Origin: an uncultured Ruminococcus sp.
Lineage (GTDB): Bacteria; Bacillota; Clostridia; Oscillospirales; CAG-272
Direction: 5' to 3'
Length of the DNA stretch: 19,064 bases
NCBI GenBank assembly: GCA_902766115.1
Contig: CACXCL010000116.1
Coordinates: 1 to 19,064, forward strand
Part shown: positions 15,009 to 19,064 of the stretch, in pieces
How positions within the stretch are numbered: the first letter of the stretch is position 1
Layout of the letters: each line of letters starts with the position of its first letter
Notes under the pieces: generated by a model
Told to the model about the DNA's origin: nothing
The model's input: only the letters and a program-made list of their open reading frames with translations
Database searches by the model: none
Program-made: the position numbers and the translations under genes

Positions 15009-15563
15009 TCAGATACCGTATTCTTCACACGCGTCACGAAGGATCTCTTCCGTATCCGCACCGAATAAATCGAGACCCGTTACTGCAATTTGTCTGACGT
15101 CTCTTATGCCGTAGAAGTTCTGTGACAGAGCCCGAATATACCCGAAGCCGTATTCCTCGGGAAAAAACTCACCGCCGGCGGTGGTTATGAACGTCAGTTT
15201 GTCGGCTTTACACAGTCCTTTCGGCACCCCGTCGGACGTATAATAAAAAGTGACTCCGACGATATTGATCTGTTCAAGATACTGTTTCAGTGCGGCCGGG
15301 AAAGAAAGATCCCAAAAAGGGGCGGCGATCACGATCTCTTCCGCCTCGGCAAACTGCCTTGCGAGAGCAAAAACCGGTTTCCCGTAGTCTTTGTTCCGGA
15401 TGAGTCTGTCACGCTGCTGAAGAAATGCCTCGTCGACGACGGGGAAGTCGATATTCTCAAGCCGTAACTCATCAATCGGCTTATTGATTTTCTTGAGAAA
15501 TCTGTCTGCCAATATCTTTGTTCTCGATTCGCCGCGCACACATGCGTTAATGAAAAGAACCAT
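15009..15563 (-). CDS. AzoR-like FMN-dependent NAD(P)H oxidoreductase (flavodoxin-like fold)
   Basis: This 184-residue protein of the flavodoxin-like NAD(P)H quinone reductase/azoreductase family uses FMN to pass two electrons from NAD(P)H to quinones, azo compounds or similar acceptors. The N-terminal strand and phosphate loop LFINACVRGESRTKILA (3-19) match the FMN-binding start of the family. The segment IVIAAPFWDLSFPAALKQYLEQI, then VTFYYTSDGVPKGL and the loop FITTAGG, closely follow the order in FMN-dependent NADH azoreductase AzoR. It is slightly shorter than the roughly 200 residues of AzoR. No signal peptide is visible. The ATG has AGAGG 9 bases upstream. It lies 50 bases after the isocitrate dehydrogenase gene on the same strand, with a short hairpin between and no clear promoter. 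It may be read through from the aconitase promoter. The true acceptor is unknown. Confidence 0.85.
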   Translation of the reverse strand: MVLFINACVRGESRTKILADRFLKKINKPIDELRLENIDFPVVDEAFLQQRDRLIRNKDYGKPVFALARQFAEAEEIVIAAPFWDLSFPAALKQYLEQINIVGVTFYYTSDGVPKGLCKADKLTFITTAGGEFFPEEYGFGYIRALSQNFYGIRDVRQIAVTGLDLFGADTEEILRDACEEYGI

Positions 15564-15595
15564 TTACACCAACCTCTGAAACGAATATCTGTTTA

Positions 15596-15613
15596 TCCGG
15601 TCTTTTGACCGAA
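15596..15613 (-). terminator. Short hairpin after isocitrate dehydrogenase (weak terminator or intercistronic stem)
   Basis: On the minus strand TTCGGTC and GACCGGA form a 7-bp stem, including one G-T pair, around the tetraloop AAAA, directly after the TAA stop. The following bases (TAAACAGATAT) lack a proper T-run, so it may only attenuate or protect the upstream message. Confidence 0.35.
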
Positions 15614-16825
15614 TTACATCATTCTGTCAAGTCTCTCTTTTATCTCGTGCAGGAATTCCTCGCTGTAGACGATCTTTTTATTTTCGAGCTTCGACAGAAG
15701 CGACAGGTTCTTGTCCATGATGCCGTCTTCCATCGTTTTAACGGAGGCGCGTTCGAGTTTGTCTGCAAAATCGCAAAGCTCCGGTGTCCCGTCAAGCTCG
15801 CCTCGTTTTCTCAGGGCGCCGGTCCAGGCGAAGATCGTTGCGATGGGGTTCGTAGATTCCTTCTTGCCCTCCAGGTACTGATAGTAGTGCCTTGTGACGG
15901 TGCCGTGGGCCGCTTCGTATTCGTAGGCGCCGGAGGGGGAGACAAGAACGGACGTCATCAGCCCGAGAGAGCCGTAAGCCGTTGCCAGCATGTCGGACAT
16001 TACGTCGCCGTCGTAGTTCTTGCAAGCCCAGATGAACCCGCCCTCGGAGCGGATCACGCGGGCGACCACGTCGTCGATCAGCGTGTAGAAATACTCGATC
16101 CCCGCCTCCGCGAATTTTTCTTTATATTCGTTCTCGAATATTTCTGCGAAAATATCCTTGAAACGGTGGTCGTAGGTCTTTGAAATGGTATCTTTCGCGG
16201 CGAACCAGAGAGTCTCGCCGCGTTCCAGCGCAAAACTGAAGCAGCTCCTCGCAAAGGACGCGATGGACTTGTCCGTGTTGTGAACGCCCTGGACGATGCC
16301 GTCCGTGTCTGTGAAATCGTGGATCAGTTTCCGCGTTTCGACTCCGTCCTCGTCGGTGATGACAAGCTCCGCTTTCGACCCCTTTTTCACCCGCGCCTCG
16401 GTGTTCTTGTAGATGTCGCCGTAGGCGTGACGGGCGATTGTGATGGGCTTGGTCCAGGTGGGGATGTACGGATCGATCCCTTTGACAAGGATCGGCGTTC
16501 TGAATACGGTTCCGTCAAGGATGGCGCGGATGGTGCCGTTGGGCGACTTCCACATTTCTTTGAGGCCGTATTCCTCCACTCTCTGCGCGTTCGGAGTGAT
16601 GGTCGCGCATTTGACCGCCACTCCGTATTTTTTCGTCGCCTCGGCGGACTCCACGGTGACCCGGTCGTCCGTTATGTCGCGATTTTTCAGCCCCAGGTCG
16701 TAGTATTCGGTTTTCAGGTCGACGTAAGGGAGAATAAGTATATCTTTGATCCACTTCCATATAACGCGGGTCATTTCGTCGCCGTCCATTTCAACGACGG
16801 GATTTTTCATTTCGATCTTTTTCAT
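15614..16825 (-). CDS. icd: NADP-dependent isocitrate dehydrogenase, eukaryote-like subfamily
   Basis: This enzyme oxidatively decarboxylates isocitrate to 2-oxoglutarate with NADP. The 403-residue protein belongs to the homodimeric group that includes mitochondrial and cytosolic IDH1/IDH2, rather than the E. coli Icd type. Visible are VEMDGDEMTRVIW (11-23), the substrate loop KSPNGTIRAILDGTVFR (93-109) with Ser94, Arg100 and Arg109, the arginine in TIARHAYGD (Arg132), metal ligands in LIDDVVA and CKNYDGDVMSD, and AAHGTVTRHYYQY whose Arg-His pair marks NADP preference. STNPIATIFAWT follows. The substrate loop departs from the usual NILGGTVFREPI at three positions. The ATG at 16825 is chosen because AAGGTG is 6 bases upstream; the in-frame GTG at 16834 overlaps that site. 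Its ribosome site abuts the aconitase stop codon, so the two are translationally linked in one operon. Confidence 0.96.
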   Translation of the reverse strand: MKKIEMKNPVVEMDGDEMTRVIWKWIKDILILPYVDLKTEYYDLGLKNRDITDDRVTVESAEATKKYGVAVKCATITPNAQRVEEYGLKEMWKSPNGTIRAILDGTVFRTPILVKGIDPYIPTWTKPITIARHAYGDIYKNTEARVKKGSKAELVITDEDGVETRKLIHDFTDTDGIVQGVHNTDKSIASFARSCFSFALERGETLWFAAKDTISKTYDHRFKDIFAEIFENEYKEKFAEAGIEYFYTLIDDVVARVIRSEGGFIWACKNYDGDVMSDMLATAYGSLGLMTSVLVSPSGAYEYEAAHGTVTRHYYQYLEGKKESTNPIATIFAWTGALRKRGELDGTPELCDFADKLERASVKTMEDGIMDKNLSLLSKLENKKIVYSEEFLHEIKERLDRMM

Positions 16826-16835
16826 TACGTTCACC

Positions 16836-18773
16836 TTATTTCAGTTTGCTTTTCGTGTAACTCAGCAGCCCGCCCGCACGCAGAACTTCTCTCATTCTGT
16901 CGGACAACTCGCATTTCACGGGAACAGTCGCGCCCGAGGTCTCGTCGGTGACCGTGAAATCTCCGGTCTCGAGGGAGGCGAGGACTCCGTGTATCGAGAG
17001 CTTGTCTCCCTCACATATTTTGTCGTAATCGGCAGGATCGCATAGCTCCAGCGGCAGGATCCCGGCGTTGATAAGGTTCGCCCTGTGGATCCGTGCAAAG
17101 GATTTTGCGATAACGGCCTTTACTCCGAGATAAAGCGGAGCCAGCGCGGCGTGCTCGCGGGACGAGCCCTGACCGTAGTTCGATCCGCCGAGGATCACGC
17201 TCTCTCCCAGCGCTTTTGCTCTCGCGGGGAATTCGGGGTCGCACGCCGTGAAGCAATGCTTCGATATCTCCGGAATGTTCGAGCGGAGGGGAAGTATCTT
17301 CGCCCCTGCAGGCATTATGTGGTCCGTGGTGATGTTGTCGCCCACCTTGAGGGAGCAGACGCAGGAGATCTCGTCTTTCAGCGGCGAGGTTTCAGGATAA
17401 TCCTTGATGTTCGGTCCCTTCAGCACTTCAACGGAAGGCGCTTCTTCCTCCGTCGCCGGAGGAACTATCATATTGTCGTTCACGTCGAACGTCTCGGGGA
17501 TCTCGAATTCCGGCTGAGGCCCCAGTTCCCTCGGATCGGTGAATCTTCCGGTCAAAGCGGACGCAGCGGCGACCTCGGGCGAAACAAGATAGATCTTCGC
17601 GTCCTTTGTTCCGCTTCGTCCCTCGAAGTTCCTGTTGAACGTCCTGAGGGAGACGCCCCCGGAGTTCGGAGACTGTCCCATGCCGATGCAGGGGCCGCAG
17701 GCGCTCTCGAGTATCCTCGCGCCGCTCTCGATCATTTTGTCAAGCAGGCCGCCCTTCGCCATCATATGGAGTACCTGCTTCGATCCGGGAGCTATGGCAA
17801 GAGACACGTCCGGATGGACGGTCTTCCCGTCGAGGATGTACGCCACCTTCATCATATCGTAAAGGGAACTGTTGGTGCAGGAACCGATGCAGACCTGATC
17901 GATCTTCATCCCGGCGAGTTCCGAGATCTTTTTCACGTTGTCCGGCGAGTGGGGGCACGCCGCCATGGGCTCGAGAGAGGACAGATCGATCTCGATCGTC
18001 TGATCGTATTCCGCCCCGTCGTCTGCGGAAAGGGGAACGTAGTCGCTCTCACGTCCCTGAGCCCTGAGGAAGCGTCTCGTCACCTCGTCAGACGGGAAAA
18101 TTGACGTTGTCGCCCCGAGCTCCGCTCCCATATTCGTTATGGTCGCCCTCTCGGGGACGGAAAGAGTCGGGACGCCCTCTCCGGAATATTCGATTATCTT
18201 GCCGACTCCTCCTTTGACGCTCATGATCCTCAGCACCTCAAGGATAACGTCCTTGGCGGATACCCAGTCCCTGAGTTTTCCGGTGAGTCTGACGTTTACG
18301 ATCTTCGGGTAGGTGATATAGTACGCGCCGCCGCCCATGGCTACCGCCACGTCGAGACCGCCCGCGCCGATGGCGAGCATGCCGATGCCGCCGCAGGTGG
18401 GGGTGTGGCTGTCGGAGCCGATGAGCGTCTTGCCCGGCACGCCGAATCTCTCCAGGTGGACTTGGTGGCAGATACCGTTGCCGGGTCTGCTGAAGTAGAT
18501 CCCGTGCTTTTTCGCCACGGAGCCGATGAATCTGTGGTCGTCGGCGTTCTCAAAGCCTGACTGGAGCGTGTTGTGATCTATGTAAGCCACGGAACGTTCC
18601 GTCCTGACGCGGGGTATCCCCATGGCTTCGAATTCAAGATACGCCATTGTCCCCGTGGCGTCCTGAGTCAGCGTCTGGTCGATCCGGAGACCGATCTCAG
18701 TACCTTTTTCGCATTTCCCGTCGACAATGTGAGAGTCGATTATTTTTTCCGCAAGCGTGCGCTTTCTGTCCAT
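16836..18773 (-). CDS. acn: Aconitate hydratase, short (Aquifex-type)
   Basis: This enzyme interconverts citrate and isocitrate through cis-aconitate using a [4Fe-4S] cluster. The 645 residues are much shorter than AcnA (about 890) or AcnB (about 860) and fit the short group named after Aquifex. Cluster ligands are Cys299 in CIGSCTNS and Cys359 and Cys362 in ACGPCIGMG. Other landmarks are DQTLTQDATGTM (32-43), YIDHNTLQ (64-71), IGSDSHTPTCGGIGML (118-133), DNITTDHIMPAG near 495, and the swivel domain GSNYGQGSSREHAALAP followed by FARIHRANLINAGILPL. The cluster makes it oxygen-sensitive. The ATG at 18773 has AAGGAG 7 bases upstream and a strong promoter behind it. It is the first gene of an operon with icd. 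A 3-isopropylmalate or homoaconitate dehydratase is unlikely, because those are split or shorter and the icd linkage fits aconitase. Confidence 0.95.
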   Translation of the reverse strand: MDRKRTLAEKIIDSHIVDGKCEKGTEIGLRIDQTLTQDATGTMAYLEFEAMGIPRVRTERSVAYIDHNTLQSGFENADDHRFIGSVAKKHGIYFSRPGNGICHQVHLERFGVPGKTLIGSDSHTPTCGGIGMLAIGAGGLDVAVAMGGGAYYITYPKIVNVRLTGKLRDWVSAKDVILEVLRIMSVKGGVGKIIEYSGEGVPTLSVPERATITNMGAELGATTSIFPSDEVTRRFLRAQGRESDYVPLSADDGAEYDQTIEIDLSSLEPMAACPHSPDNVKKISELAGMKIDQVCIGSCTNSSLYDMMKVAYILDGKTVHPDVSLAIAPGSKQVLHMMAKGGLLDKMIESGARILESACGPCIGMGQSPNSGGVSLRTFNRNFEGRSGTKDAKIYLVSPEVAAASALTGRFTDPRELGPQPEFEIPETFDVNDNMIVPPATEEEAPSVEVLKGPNIKDYPETSPLKDEISCVCSLKVGDNITTDHIMPAGAKILPLRSNIPEISKHCFTACDPEFPARAKALGESVILGGSNYGQGSSREHAALAPLYLGVKAVIAKSFARIHRANLINAGILPLELCDPADYDKICEGDKLSIHGVLASLETGDFTVTDETSGATVPVKCELSDRMREVLRAGGLLSYTKSKLK

Positions 18774-18813
18774 ATTTCCGCTCCTTCAGGGGGTGATTTT
18801 CGATTTGTGAATA

Positions 18814-18842
18814 AGTATACCATAAAAACGGTTGACGGTCAA
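18814..18842 (-). promoter_or_regulatory. Strong sigma-A promoter of the acn-icd operon
   Basis: On the minus strand TTGACC (18842-18837) and TATACT (18819-18814) have a 17-base spacer, placing the start near 18807 with a leader of about 34 bases. The -35 hexamer lies inside a perfect palindrome. Confidence 0.88.
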
Positions 18843-18843
18843 C
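18831..18843. repeat. Perfect palindrome over the -35 of the acn promoter (operator candidate)
   Basis: GTTGAC (18831-18836), one central G, then GTCAAC (18838-18843) form a 6-1-6 perfect inverted repeat that covers the whole -35 hexamer and extends 6 bases into the spacer. A dimeric regulator bound here would block the promoter. The symmetry is seen; the operator role is inferred. Confidence 0.5.
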
Positions 18844-18870
18844 ATCGGCAACGTCAAAAAATCCCCTGCG

Positions 18871-18910
18871 AACAGACGTATTTCCGTCGAAATTTCGCCT
18901 CTGATCTGTT
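18871..18910. repeat. Nested palindromes upstream of the ABC transporter promoter
   Basis: Arms AACAGA (18871-18876) and TCTGTT (18905-18910) are perfectly complementary. Between them lies the self-complementary decamer CGAAATTTCG (18888-18897). The right outer arm overlaps the first bases of the -35 at 18909. The whole region 18774-18987 is otherwise divergent promoter DNA without a gene I can support. Confidence 0.45.
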
Positions 18911-18937
18911 GAAACGTTCGTGTAAATATGATAGAAT
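18909..18937 (+). promoter_or_regulatory. Probable sigma-A promoter of the ABC transporter gene
   Basis: TTGAAA (18909-18914) and TAGAAT (18932-18937) have a 17-base spacer, with the start near 18944 and a leader of about 44 bases before the ATG at 18988. Each hexamer matches the consensus in five of six positions. Confidence 0.75.
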
Positions 18938-18987
18938 ATCCTTTGAATTGAAAAACGAATCTGCGAACCGGAAAGGAGAAAACAGAT

Positions 18988-19064
18988 ATGAGCTTTTCAG
19001 TCTCGCATCTCACAAAGAAATATGGGAATAAGACCGTCCTTGACGACCTTTCCTTCAAAATGGA
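18988..19064 (+). CDS. ABC transporter ATP-binding protein, N-terminus only (cut by window end)
   Basis: The first 25 codons of a gene continuing beyond the window read MSFSVSHLTKKYGNK, then TVLDDLSFKM. This is the usual opening of an ABC ATPase: a strand followed by LTKKYG, then VLDDLSF before the Walker A loop that would come about ten residues later. This start is in the style of drug, lipid or ABC-2 type exporter ATPases, but substrate and partners cannot be told from this fragment. AAAGGAGA lies 8 bases before the ATG, and a promoter is seen at 18909-18937. It is divergent from the acn-icd operon and shares its control region. Confidence 0.8.
   Translation, partial: MSFSVSHLTKKYGNKTVLDDLSFKM

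Noticed and set aside
16826..16834. GTG at 16834 as the start of isocitrate dehydrogenase
   Set aside because: It overlaps the AAGGTG ribosome site that fits the ATG at 16825.
17085..18104. 339-codon plus-strand open frame opposite aconitase
   Set aside because: It is antisense to an intact, well-conserved enzyme; the translation is rich in Arg, His and Val as expected for a shadow frame and matches no family I know.
1..19064. CRISPR arrays, tRNA/rRNA genes, insertion sequences, phage or defence genes
   Set aside because: I looked for spaced direct repeats, cloverleaf-like segments, transposase or integrase motifs and terminal repeats on both strands and saw none. The genes are ordinary core functions with uniform codon use.

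Overview
The window looks like chromosomal core sequence from a member of the Bacillota, most likely class Clostridia. The evidence is purine-rich Shine-Dalgarno sites at a tight 5-11 base spacing, sigma-A type promoters (for example TTGACT-17-TATAAT), lipoproteins with short lipoboxes, an LCP-like envelope protein, a QueH-type queuosine enzyme, a single-chain glycyl-tRNA synthetase, and a eukaryote-like NADP isocitrate dehydrogenase beside a short Aquifex-type aconitase. The sequence is moderately GC-rich with strong G/C preference at third codon positions. That bias explains the many long but meaningless open frames opposite real genes. I see no tRNA or rRNA gene, CRISPR array, insertion sequence, integrase, toxin-antitoxin pair or phage gene.

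Layout. Positions 1-8168 hold eight genes on the plus strand: the 3' two-thirds of uvrA (cut by the left edge), a small lipoprotein, thioredoxin (trxA) followed by a terminator, then queH, a degenerate LytR-CpsA-Psr (LCP) protein, glycyl-tRNA synthetase, the 16S rRNA dimethyltransferase rsmA/ksgA, and a membrane-anchored NlpC/P60-like protein. A strong terminator closes this run. Positions 8235-12096 hold an M16C metallopeptidase (PreP-like) and a lipoprotein polysaccharide deacetylase, ending at a terminator shared with the convergent cysteine desulfurase gene (12138-13271, minus). A divergent intergenic region with two promoters and a hairpin separates that gene from citrate synthase (13537-14913, plus). 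Citrate synthase ends at another two-way terminator, facing a minus-strand group transcribed in the order aconitase, NADP isocitrate dehydrogenase, AzoR-like flavin oxidoreductase. A final divergent region with two good promoters and several palindromes leads to the first 25 codons of an ABC transporter ATPase, cut by the right edge.

How the genes work together. Citrate synthase, aconitase and isocitrate dehydrogenase make up the complete oxidative branch from oxaloacetate to 2-oxoglutarate, which also yields NADPH; in anaerobes this normally serves glutamate synthesis. The cysteine desulfurase could supply sulfur for Fe-S clusters such as that of aconitase, but it has no scaffold gene beside it. 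uvrA, queH, glyQS and rsmA are genome-maintenance and translation genes. Interleaved with them are exported or membrane-anchored proteins (small lipoprotein, LCP-like, NlpC-like, deacetylase) that probably act on or near the cell wall.

I did not find a clearly new multi-gene system. The points most worth a second look are an LCP-fold protein that appears to have lost its catalytic residues and gained a Lys/Asp tract, an NlpC-like protein with a long acidic insertion before its catalytic Cys, and candidate regulatory palindromes or hairpins at the promoters of the TCA-cycle and cysteine desulfurase genes.
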